Shown here piece after piece: positions 24,906 to 32,358 of a DNA stretch of 64,000 bases (position 1 is its first letter; each line of letters starts with the position of its first letter). The notes beneath the pieces were generated by a model. That model was given only the letters and a program-made list of their open reading frames with translations, did not search any database and was not told the DNA's origin. Location of the stretch: contig JAKEET010000045.1 of the NCBI GenBank assembly GCA_022616435.1, positions 82,013 through 146,012 on the forward strand. Reading direction: 5' to 3'. The stretch is from Gemmataceae bacterium. Its GTDB lineage: Bacteria > Planctomycetota > Planctomycetia > Gemmatales > Gemmataceae. The position numbers and the translations under genes are program-made.

Positions 24906-26024
24906 ATGAACAACCCCTTTTCCCTGCAACGCACGCTGTCGGTGGCGCGGAAGGAGCTGCTCCACATCATCCGCGACCCGGCCACCCTCTTCTTCGCGCT
25001 GTTCATTCCCCTGATCGAATTGTTCATGCTCGGCTACGCGATCAACACGAACGTGCGCAACGTCCGCACCGCCGTTCTCGATCAGTGCCGCACCGAGGAG
25101 AGCCGGCGCTTGCTGCAGGCCTTCGTCAACAGCAACGATTTCCGCATCGTCGCCGAGGTGTGGTCGGACCAGGAGCTGAGCCGGGCGATCGTGGCCGGCC
25201 AGGCCCGCGTCGGCATCAAGATTCCCGAGAACTACTCGCGGCAGCTCGAAGCCAAGCAGACCGCGCAGATCCTGGTGCTGGTGGACGGGTCGGAATCGAG
25301 CATCGCCGGCGAGGCCCTCAATGTCTCCAACGCGATCACCCTGCGCGAATCGCTGCTGCGCGTGCTGGGCGACCAGCCGCTGCCGATCCAGGCCATGCCG
25401 CGCATCCTGTTCAATCCCGACACGCGCTCGGCGAACTTCTTCATCCCGGGGTTGATGGTCGTCATGTGTCAGATGATGGCGATCATGCTCTGCGCCAACG
25501 CCATCGTCCGCGAGAAGGAAAACGGCACGCTCGAACAGCTTTTCATGACGCCGGTCAAGGCGGGGGAGTTGATCCTCGGCAAGCTGATCCCGTACCTGGT
25601 CCTGACGCTCATCGAGTTCTGCGCCATCCTGGCGTTCATGCGCGTCGTCTTCCAGGTCCCCATCCACGGCCACGTCATCACCTTGCTGATGCTCACCTTG
25701 CCCTTTGTGTTCACGTTTCTCGGTCTGGGCCTGTACATCTCCACGCGGGTGGCGACGCGCGAGGCCGCCGGCCAGGCCGCCATGGGCACGATGATGCCGT
25801 CGATCTTCCTCTCGGGCTACGTCTTTCCCCTCGACTCGATGCCGGTGGTCTTTCAAGTCATCGGCTACATGTTCCCGACGACCTGGCTGATCGACGCGGC
25901 CCGCGGCGTCATCCTCCGCGGCGCCGGCTGGAGCGAATTGTGGATGCACTCGGTGGTGCTGTGGTCGATGGGAGTCGCGGCGTTCGCCCTGGCGATGATG
26001 AAGTTCCGCAAACGGCTGACCTAA
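24906..26024 (+). CDS. ABC-2 type transporter permease without adjacent ATPase
   Basis: The 372-residue protein has the YbhR/YhhJ layout: one N-terminal helix (TLFFALFIPLIELFMLGYAI), a large extracytoplasmic domain (about 55-175), then five helices (for example FIPGLMVVMCQMMAIMLCAN, LVLTLIEFCAILAFM, HVITLLMLTLPFVFTFLGLG, MPVVFQVIGYMFPTTWLIDA, SVVLWSMGVAAFALAMM) with the cytoplasmic EKENGTLEQL motif. Such permeases export drugs or lipids with an ABC ATPase, which is not encoded nearby. Its stop overlaps that of the convergent isomerase gene. Confidence 0.88.
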   Translation: MNNPFSLQRTLSVARKELLHIIRDPATLFFALFIPLIELFMLGYAINTNVRNVRTAVLDQCRTEESRRLLQAFVNSNDFRIVAEVWSDQELSRAIVAGQARVGIKIPENYSRQLEAKQTAQILVLVDGSESSIAGEALNVSNAITLRESLLRVLGDQPLPIQAMPRILFNPDTRSANFFIPGLMVVMCQMMAIMLCANAIVREKENGTLEQLFMTPVKAGELILGKLIPYLVLTLIEFCAILAFMRVVFQVPIHGHVITLLMLTLPFVFTFLGLGLYISTRVATREAAGQAAMGTMMPSIFLSGYVFPLDSMPVVFQVIGYMFPTTWLIDAARGVILRGAGWSELWMHSVVLWSMGVAAFALAMMKFRKRLT

Positions 26025-27298
26025 ACCCCGAAAATCCTCTGGGTGTTCTCACGAAGCAGCAGCCGCGCCAGGTCCACCGCCTGTCGCTCGCCGTACACGC
26101 CGGGCCGCACGAAGTCGTCGGCGAGAATCTGGGCAAGGATGCGGCGATACATGTTGAACTTGGGGAGCACGAACTCGAGCTTGTAGGCGTCGCTGTAGTA
26201 GCCGAGCTGCTTGGTCTTGGGCACGGCCTGCAAGCGGGCGCGAAGGTCGCGGTCGATGAAGGTCGGGATGTTTGAGTACCACCAGTGCCCGTTGGTCACG
26301 ACGTTGGGGAAAATCCAACTGTAGCTCACCAGCTCCTGGTTCTGCCCGCTCGTCAGCACGGAGATCGGGAAGACCACGTCGATGAACCGATTGAACAGCT
26401 CGGCGTACTGCAAGAGCGACGTGCGCTGGTCGAACAGGTCTTGCCCTTGATGGACTCCCTCGGGATACACTCTGCGGTTGACGCCGATCATCAGGTCGAA
26501 CGGCAGCTTGAACTCGCGGCACAGCTCGGCCAGCATCCAGAAGACGCCGTGGGCCGCGGCGGCCCGGCTGCCGGCGTCGGCCTCGCCGCGGAACAGCTCG
26601 CCCAGCGCGGTCGACAGGTCTTCGGGAAACACCGGCGACGGCGCGAAATGGGGCGGCAGGGAAATCGCGCACGCCTTGGCGCCGCGCTGCGTGAACCGCT
26701 GAAACAGGATCGCCAGCGCCTCGCGCATCAGGTTCGCATCCGTCGCCTCGACGGCTGTCGCCTGGCTCAAACGCTCGCGCACCTCGGGCTTGTTGAGATG
26801 GAACACCAGGTCGTCGGTGCGCAGGCACGGCACGTAACGGCTCGTGTCGAAGTCCTCCAGGCGGTCGTCGAAGTCGTTGGTCAGAAAAATCTTCTCGACG
26901 TTGGTCCTCGCCAGGACCTGGCTCTCCCAGTCGGACTGATTCATGATCCGGTCGGCGGCGTCGCACAGCGCGTCGCAGTCGGCGGCCGTGACGCGCTCAC
27001 CGCGAAAGCCGAGGAACGTGCGGCAGATGTCGAGGAACCAGCCGTACTGGGCGGTGTTGTCGATGCGGTCGAGATGGTTGAGGATGGCGCGATCGCGCTC
27101 GCGCGGCGACGCCTCGGCCGCCAGGGGCGCCTTGTCCATTCCCGCCGAATGGGCCAGCTCGGTGTAGTAATGGTAGCCGAGGATGTCGTCGAGGCTGCGC
27201 GCCGCAGGCCGGCGCGGATCGATGTGCGAATGCGGATCGATGAGCGGAATCTTGCAGATTTCCGCGTACAGATCACGGACGAGACGATCGGCCCACAT
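26021..27298 (-). CDS. Uronate isomerase-like amidohydrolase-fold protein
   Basis: The 425-residue protein belongs to the amidohydrolase superfamily, with the metal-binding H-x-H in DPHSHIDP (about residues 21-28). NFDDRLEDFDTSRYVPCLRTDDL, FDLMIGVNRRVYPEGV and LGYYSDAYKLEFVLPKFNMY fit the glucuronate isomerase family and its planctomycete relatives. It likely isomerises a hexuronate to a ketose or hydrolyses a related compound. The ATG at 27298 is followed closely upstream by an 18-base inverted repeat. It is monocistronic. Confidence 0.82.
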   Translation of the reverse strand: MWADRLVRDLYAEICKIPLIDPHSHIDPRRPAARSLDDILGYHYYTELAHSAGMDKAPLAAEASPRERDRAILNHLDRIDNTAQYGWFLDICRTFLGFRGERVTAADCDALCDAADRIMNQSDWESQVLARTNVEKIFLTNDFDDRLEDFDTSRYVPCLRTDDLVFHLNKPEVRERLSQATAVEATDANLMREALAILFQRFTQRGAKACAISLPPHFAPSPVFPEDLSTALGELFRGEADAGSRAAAAHGVFWMLAELCREFKLPFDLMIGVNRRVYPEGVHQGQDLFDQRTSLLQYAELFNRFIDVVFPISVLTSGQNQELVSYSWIFPNVVTNGHWWYSNIPTFIDRDLRARLQAVPKTKQLGYYSDAYKLEFVLPKFNMYRRILAQILADDFVRPGVYGERQAVDLARLLLRENTQRIFGV

Positions 27299-27320
27299 CG
27301 GCGCACCTCAGGATGATTGC

Positions 27321-27366
27321 CGCCTTTCGCTCCGCGAAAGAGCGTCCGTTCGCGGAGCGAAAGGCG
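27321..27366. other. Perfect 18-base inverted repeat upstream of the isomerase gene
   Basis: CGCCTTTCGCTCCGCGAA (27321-27338) and its exact reverse complement (27349-27366) flank a ten-base loop. It lies 23 bases upstream of the minus-strand gene start, so it is in the leader or promoter of that gene. The gap 27299-28121 otherwise holds the RNA candidate at 27690 and a stretch (27395-27440) of short words like TTCTCTGCGG with no coding signal. Confidence 0.75.
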
Positions 27367-27689
27367 ACACACTGGGACTGCCCAAGATTCGGTTCTTCTC
27401 TGTGTTCTCCGCGTTCTCTGCGGTTCCACTTTTGTCTCTGCACTCAATCCTCCGCAAGCCGTGAAGACTGCGACGGAACCTGGCAAATCGGCCACCGCCG
27501 GTGCCTTTCTTACAACGCTCGATTGTAAAATCCAACCAACCGGAAGATTTTACCAGCGAGCGGCACGATCCCAGGAATTTCTCCCGGATAGCCTAAAGAC
27601 TGCGCCGGCAAGAGATAGAGATGGAAGTGCCGCAATGAGTCACGCCCCGCGGCATCGTTGGCACGTGGCTTGCTTTGTATACGAGCGGC

Positions 27690-27931
27690 CAGAAAAAACG
27701 ACGAACTCCCGGAACAGAGGGGCTTGCCCCTGAGGCCGATGTTCGTCGGAATGATCTGCCAGGTTCCGCGACCCAAGGCCCAACCCCCGTGGGCCTTGGG
27801 TTCTGACCCCCAACAAGAAGGGAACCTTCAGTCCTGTCCCCCGGCCTACCAGACATCCTGTCGAAGCGCACTCCTCAACACCCCCGTTCTCCCCGCTCCT
27901 CCTTCCCCCGGGAGGAGCGTCTTTTTTTTTT
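27690..27931 (+). ncRNA. Structured RNA candidate resembling 6S RNA
   Basis: No gene explains this stretch, yet it is highly structured and ends in a strong intrinsic terminator. CCCCTGAGGCCGATGTTCGT (27727-27746) resembles the 5' central-bubble block of 6S RNA (E. coli has CCCCUGAGCCGAUAUUU there, from memory). Downstream, GGTTCC (27762-27767) pairs with GGAACC (27821-27826) around a 12-base perfect hairpin (27771-27782 with 27790-27801). TATACG (27678-27683) could be a -10 element. The length of about 200-240 bases fits 6S RNA. 6S binds the housekeeping polymerase and regulates it in stationary phase. A leader for the ATPase gene downstream is the alternative. Confidence 0.5.
27895..27931 (+). 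terminator. Rho-independent terminator
   Basis: GCTCCTCC (27895-27902) and GGAGGAGC (27911-27918) form an eight-base stem, followed after three bases by ten consecutive T (27922-27931). It is the clearest intrinsic terminator in the window and reads in the plus direction, where no coding sequence precedes it. It therefore supports a transcribed RNA upstream. Confidence 0.88.
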
Positions 27932-28121
27932 GCGCTGGGCGCCAGCGAGAAGAGAAGAGTAACCAGCAAGAAGAGAAAGAGTAAGATGAATACTAGGATT
28001 AGGACGGAGAAGGCAAGATCGCCATTGCGCCGAGGTATGGAGTGCCACACGATGTCGGCGCCTTCGCCGCCAGCGGGCCGCCGGGTTTTGGCAGCCTGAC
28101 GCCGACGCCCGGAGACTTGCT

Positions 28122-29339
28122 ATGCCCACACCTCTCGCCGATACCGCAAGCCCAGCTTCCACCCTGCCACCCATGCCCGGTCCGCGCCTTGTGCAGTCCA
28201 TCGCCCTGGGCAATTTTCTGTCCTTCGGTCCGGAGATGCCGCGCTTGCCGCTCGGCAACCTCAATGTCCTTGTGGGACCCAACGGATCGGGGAAGTCCAA
28301 TTTGCTGGAAGCCATCTCGTTGCTCCGCAGCGCCCCTAATGACCTGCGCCCGGTCATTCTCCGCGGCGGGGGCATCGGCGAGTGGATCTGGAAAGGGAAA
28401 CCGCATGAATGCGCCACGCTTGAGGCGATCTTCGCCGATCGCGGCGCCCACTCGCCGCGCCACGTTCTCTCTTTCCGGGCAGAACAGCAGAACTTCCGGC
28501 TCGACAACGAGCAGATCGAGAAACAACAGTCCGGCAACGGGACCTCGAATTTCTATTATCGCTATCGTCAAGGACGGCCGGTTATCGGCGTACCCAAGGG
28601 CAAACAACGTAAGCTTCGCCCAGGGACGGTGCAGCCGGACGTCTCCATCTTGGCGCAGTTGCGCGACCCGGAGAGGTACCCTGAGATCACCTTGCTGGCG
28701 AATCGCTACGAGCGCGTCCGGCTGTACCGGGAGTGGACATTCGGCCGCAGCGCGATCTTTCGAGAGCCACAAAAGGCTGACATGCGGAGCGACCGGCTCG
28801 AAGAGGACTTCTCCAACCTGGGATTGTTCCTCAATCGCCTGCGCCGCCACAGCAAGGCCAAGGCCGCGTTGCTGAACGGCTTGCGCGACTTGTACGACGG
28901 ACTGACTGACTTCGACATCAGCATCGAGGGCGGAACGGTGCAGGTGTTTTTCACGGAGGGAGACTTCACCATCCCGGCAACTCGATTGTCCGACGGCAGC
29001 CTCCGCTACCTCTGCCTTCTGGCCATCCTCTGCGATCCGGAACCACCGCCGCTCATCGGCCTGGAGGAGCCGGAGTTGGGTCTGCACCCCGACCTGTTGC
29101 CGAAAGTGGCCGATCTACTGGTTGCCGCGGCCGAGCGGACGCAACTGATCGTGACGACCCACTCCGACATTCTGGTGGACGCGCTGACGGAGTACCCAGA
29201 GTTTCTTGTCATCTGTGAGAAGCGTGAAGGACGTACGGAGTTGCGCCGTCCGGAGACCAAGGAACTAAAGCCCTGGCTGGAGAAGTACCGGCTGGGACAG
29301 CTGTGGACGCGCGGGCAGTTGGGGGGGATGCGCTGGTGA
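28122..29339 (+). CDS. OLD/RloA-like AAA ATPase, probable phage-defence component
   Basis: The 405-residue protein is an AAA_15/AAA_21-type ATPase of the RecF/OLD lineage: FLSFGPEMPRLPLGNLNVLVGPNGSGKSN with Walker A at residues 52-59, the ABC-like signature LSDGSLRYL, Walker B PPLIGLEEPELGLHP, and the switch histidine in IVTTHSDILVDAL. Such ATPases act with Toprim-like nucleases in anti-phage systems (RloA-RloB/AbiL, PARIS). Its stop overlaps the next start (GTGA). GGAG precedes the ATG. Confidence 0.87.
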   Translation: MPTPLADTASPASTLPPMPGPRLVQSIALGNFLSFGPEMPRLPLGNLNVLVGPNGSGKSNLLEAISLLRSAPNDLRPVILRGGGIGEWIWKGKPHECATLEAIFADRGAHSPRHVLSFRAEQQNFRLDNEQIEKQQSGNGTSNFYYRYRQGRPVIGVPKGKQRKLRPGTVQPDVSILAQLRDPERYPEITLLANRYERVRLYREWTFGRSAIFREPQKADMRSDRLEEDFSNLGLFLNRLRRHSKAKAALLNGLRDLYDGLTDFDISIEGGTVQVFFTEGDFTIPATRLSDGSLRYLCLLAILCDPEPPPLIGLEEPELGLHPDLLPKVADLLVAAAERTQLIVTTHSDILVDALTEYPEFLVICEKREGRTELRRPETKELKPWLEKYRLGQLWTRGQLGGMRW

Positions 29340-29932
29340 GCAGCACCATCTACCTGGAGGGCGGGGGCGATTCGCATGATCTCCGGGCCCGTTGTCGCGA
29401 GGGCTTTCGCAGGCTGCTGGAGCGATCCAGCTACGCAGGCCGCCTGCCGAGGCTGGTGGCGTGCGGTGGGCGGGGAGCTGCTTTCGATGCCTTCAGGACT
29501 GCGCTGGCCACCGCGGGACTAGGCGACTTCGTCGGTCTCTGGATTGATAGCGAAGATCCGATGGCCGACATCGAGGCCACTTGGGAGCATTTGCAAGCCC
29601 GAGACCACTGGGACAAGCCGAACGGCGCGACGGACGATCAGGTGCTGCTCATGACTACGTGCATGGAGACATGGATTGTCGCCGACCGGGAAACTGTGGC
29701 GAAGCACTACGGGCAACGCTTACAGACCTCGGCCTTGCCGCGGAACAATCTCGAGCGACGTGCTCGCGATGCCATTCAAGACGCGCTGGCTCACGCCACA
29801 CGCAATTGCCAGAATGCCTACATCAAGGGGAAGCGGTCGTTCGAGGTGCTGGGCCAGCTCGACGCAGACACCCTGAGCGAGAACTTGCCCAGTTTCGCCC
29901 GGGTCCGCCGCATCCTGGACGATTCCCTATGA
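29336..29932 (+). CDS. DUF4276 Toprim-like protein, partner of the ATPase
   Basis: The 198-residue protein starts MSSTIYLEGGGDSHDL and contains FVGLWIDSEDPM and LMTTCMETWIVADRETVAKHYG, the hallmarks of DUF4276. E8 and the acidic cluster D71-S-E-D74 fit a Toprim-like metal site. The GTG at 29336 is preceded by a run of G and overlaps the ATPase stop, so the pair is translationally coupled. Analogy to AriB (DUF4435) in PARIS and RloB suggests an effector, perhaps a nuclease, held by the ATPase and released on infection. Confidence 0.82.
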   Translation: MSSTIYLEGGGDSHDLRARCREGFRRLLERSSYAGRLPRLVACGGRGAAFDAFRTALATAGLGDFVGLWIDSEDPMADIEATWEHLQARDHWDKPNGATDDQVLLMTTCMETWIVADRETVAKHYGQRLQTSALPRNNLERRARDAIQDALAHATRNCQNAYIKGKRSFEVLGQLDADTLSENLPSFARVRRILDDSL

Positions 29933-29994
29933 GCCGGCGTCAACGCAGAAAGCCAAAGTCGAAACCAAAGCGGCGGGAAAGCGCTCCAAGGTGA
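29929..29994 (+). CDS. Possible 21-residue basic micro-ORF
   Basis: An ATG at 29929 overlaps the DUF4276 stop as ATGA and opens a frame MSRRQRRKPKSKPKRRESAPR, with 11 Arg/Lys in 21 residues. It has no Shine-Dalgarno of its own, as expected for coupled translation. It could be a small nucleic-acid-binding third component or simply chance. It ends 16 bases before the convergent ftsH stop. Confidence 0.25.
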   Translation: MSRRQRRKPKSKPKRRESAPR

Positions 29995-30010
29995 CAAGGG
30001 ACGCCCCCCA

Positions 30011-32017
30011 TCATCCCGGCGCCACCCCCTCCCGCACGATCCGTTCCGCCGCCGCGTCCGTCTCCTTCGGCGCCGGCACGATCGGCAGCGTGCCCAGAAC
30101 CAGCTTCGGCCCGGGGTAATGCGCCTCGATGATGGACCGCACGTCGCTGCCGTCGATCACTTCCTTCTCGACCAGGGTCTTGGCCAAGGCGTCGAGGGCG
30201 GCGCGGCGGCTGCGCAGGATGTCCCGGACGTCGTTGACCGCGGCGTCGATGATCCGCCGCACCTCCAGATCGATCTCCCGCGCCGTTTCCTCGCTGTAGT
30301 GGCTCCCCTCGTACAACCCGGCGCCCGGCAAGAACGGATTGTCCGATTGCTCGCGGTAGTAGATCCGGCCAAGCCGGCTCATGCCGAACGCCTTCACCAT
30401 GTAGCCGGCGATCCGGTTGACCTTTTCCAGGTCGCTGGTCGCCCCGTTGGCGATCTCGGCGTACACGATCTCCTCGGCCACCGTGCCGCCCAGGGCCTGC
30501 TTGATCTTCGTCTCCAGCTCGCTCTTGGTCTGCATGTGCCGGTCGTCCTCCGGACGCTGCAGCACGTACCCGAGCGCGCCGACGCCGCGCGGGATGATCG
30601 TCACCTTGTGGACCGGGTCGGCGTTGGGGAGCGAGCAGGCGACCAGGGCGTGCCCGGCTTCGTGGTAGGCCAGCCGGAGTTTCTCCTCCGGCAAGATGAT
30701 CCGGCTCTTGCGTTCCAGGCCGACGGCGCCGCGCTCCACGGCCTCGTTGAACTCGGCCATGGTGACCTGTTCTTTGTTGTTCCGCGCCGCCAGCAGCGCC
30801 GCCTCGTTCACCAGGTTCGCCAGGTCGGCGCCCACCGAGCCGGGCGTCAGGCTGGCGACGTGCCGCAGGTCCACGTCGGTGCCAACCTTCACGTTGCGGA
30901 CGTGAACCTTGAGGATCGCCTCCCGGCCGTTGACGTCGGGCCGATCGACGACGACGGTGCGGTCGAAACGCCCTGGCCGCAAGAGCGCCGGGTCGAGCGT
31001 CTCCGGGCGGTTGGTGGCGGCCATGATGATGACGCCGCGATTGGAATCGAAGCCGTCCATCTCGACCAGCAGCTGGTTCAGCGTCTGTTCGCGCTCGTCG
31101 TGGCCGCCGACGATGCTGCCGCCGCGGGTCTTGCCCAGCGCGTCGAGCTCGTCGATGAAGATGATGCACGGCGCCCGCGTTTCGGCCTGGCCGAACAGGT
31201 CGCGGACCCGGCTGGCGCCGACGCCGACAAACATTTCCACGAAGTCGGAGCCGGAGATGTTGAAGAACGGGACATCGGCCTCGCCGGCGACTGCCTTGGC
31301 TAGCAGCGTCTTGCCGGTGCCGGGCGGGCCGACCAGCAGCACTCCCTTCGGAATCCGGCCGCCCAGGGCCTGGTACTTCTCCGGCGTCTTCAGGAAATCG
31401 ACGATCTCGCGCAGCTCGGCCACGGCTTCATCGATGCCGGCGACGTCCTGGAAGGTGATCTTGTTGTCCCTCTCCTCGTACAGCCGGTGCCGGCTGCGGC
31501 CAAAGGTCAGCGGCGAGTTGCCCCCGGACAGCCAGCGCAACAGGAGGAAGCCGAACGCCAGGGTCAGCATGACCATGAGCAGGAACGACAGCAGCGAATA
31601 GATGCCGCGCAGAAACGTCTCGTCTTCCAGGACCTCGACGGCGCCGGCGGCCCGGTCGTCGAGCCGTTTCATCAGCTCGCTTTCCTGTTCGTTGCCGACG
31701 ATGCGCGTGCGAAACGCGCGGACCTCGCTGGGCAGTTCGTAGCCCGCCACATTGGCCGACACCCGGTCGTTGGTCTTGAGCTTGATGGCGATGTGCGAGT
31801 TCTTGACGACCTCGACGCGCTGGAACTGCACGCCCGGATCGTCCCCTTTGAGCATCTCCTTGAGCTCGCCGACGGCCAGCGGCTTGGTGGTCGATTCGCG
31901 CTGCAAGAACCAGACGGAGAACGAAGCGAGCACCAGCAACAACAGCAGCCATGACGCGCCGGCGAACGGCTTGCCGCGTTCCTTGCCTTTTTTTTGCACC
32001 AGACGTCTCCCGGTCAT
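30011..32017 (-). CDS. ftsH: ATP-dependent zinc metalloprotease FtsH
   Basis: The 668-residue protein has an N-terminal membrane helix ([18 protein letters not shown], 21-38), a periplasmic domain, a second helix ([19 protein letters not shown], 142-160), the AAA domain with Walker A GPPGTGKT (230-237) and Walker B IIFIDE (285-290), and the zinc site HEAGH (452-456). FtsH degrades membrane and regulatory proteins. The ATG at 32017 is chosen because AAGGAA precedes it and a promoter lies just upstream; the longer frame needs a TTG. The C-terminal tail is unusually extended and Pro/Lys-containing. Confidence 0.96.
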   Translation of the reverse strand: MTGRRLVQKKGKERGKPFAGASWLLLLLVLASFSVWFLQRESTTKPLAVGELKEMLKGDDPGVQFQRVEVVKNSHIAIKLKTNDRVSANVAGYELPSEVRAFRTRIVGNEQESELMKRLDDRAAGAVEVLEDETFLRGIYSLLSFLLMVMLTLAFGFLLLRWLSGGNSPLTFGRSRHRLYEERDNKITFQDVAGIDEAVAELREIVDFLKTPEKYQALGGRIPKGVLLVGPPGTGKTLLAKAVAGEADVPFFNISGSDFVEMFVGVGASRVRDLFGQAETRAPCIIFIDELDALGKTRGGSIVGGHDEREQTLNQLLVEMDGFDSNRGVIIMAATNRPETLDPALLRPGRFDRTVVVDRPDVNGREAILKVHVRNVKVGTDVDLRHVASLTPGSVGADLANLVNEAALLAARNNKEQVTMAEFNEAVERGAVGLERKSRIILPEEKLRLAYHEAGHALVACSLPNADPVHKVTIIPRGVGALGYVLQRPEDDRHMQTKSELETKIKQALGGTVAEEIVYAEIANGATSDLEKVNRIAGYMVKAFGMSRLGRIYYREQSDNPFLPGAGLYEGSHYSEETAREIDLEVRRIIDAAVNDVRDILRSRRAALDALAKTLVEKEVIDGSDVRSIIEAHYPGPKLVLGTLPIVPAPKETDAAAERIVREGVAPG

Positions 32018-32038
32018 CAGTTCCTTGGGGATACTCTC

Positions 32039-32067
32039 ACTGTACGCGTGCGCTTGCGGCAATGCAA
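32039..32067 (-). promoter_or_regulatory. Candidate sigma-70 promoter of ftsH
   Basis: On the minus strand TTGCAT (32067-32062) and TACAGT (32044-32039) are 17 bases apart. The expected start point near 32032 gives a leader of about 15 bases that still contains the AAGGAA ribosome site before ATG 32017. Confidence 0.5.
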
Positions 32068-32117
32068 CGGATCGGCAACGACGTCGAACGCCATATGGCG
32101 GGGCCGAGTTTTGCTTG

Positions 32118-32180
32118 CACCAACCCGAGGCGTAAGCGAGGGATTTCGCCTCCTTCCCTCGCTAACGCTTCGGGTTGGTG
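32118..32180. repeat. Dispersed inverted repeat, copy 1
   Basis: The left arm CACCAACCCGAGGCGTAAGC (from 32118, continuing GAGGGA to 32143) and the right arm (32155-32180, ending CTTCGGGTTGGTG) pair over 26 bases with two mismatches, around an 11-base loop. A second copy of the same family is at 46041-46110. The gap 32018-32358 between ftsH and the DUF1549 gene holds this repeat and no gene. Confidence 0.85.
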
Positions 32181-32358
32181 TGGCCGCCTCCCGCTTCGCG
32201 CCGCTTCTCATCGATTTTTCATCCGCTCCGTGTAAAATCCACCGGTGTTCGATTTACGACGCCGGTCCTCATCACGGAGTCATTGCCCCCTCATCTCCGG
32301 CAAGCTAGAGTAGATCGGCACAGGCAAGCCCGATTGCCGCTTCCACGGGAGAGCCGAC

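Noticed and set aside
27658-27984. 108-residue plus-strand frame through the RNA candidate
   Set aside because: It crosses a strong terminator with ten T and shows no protein-like pattern.
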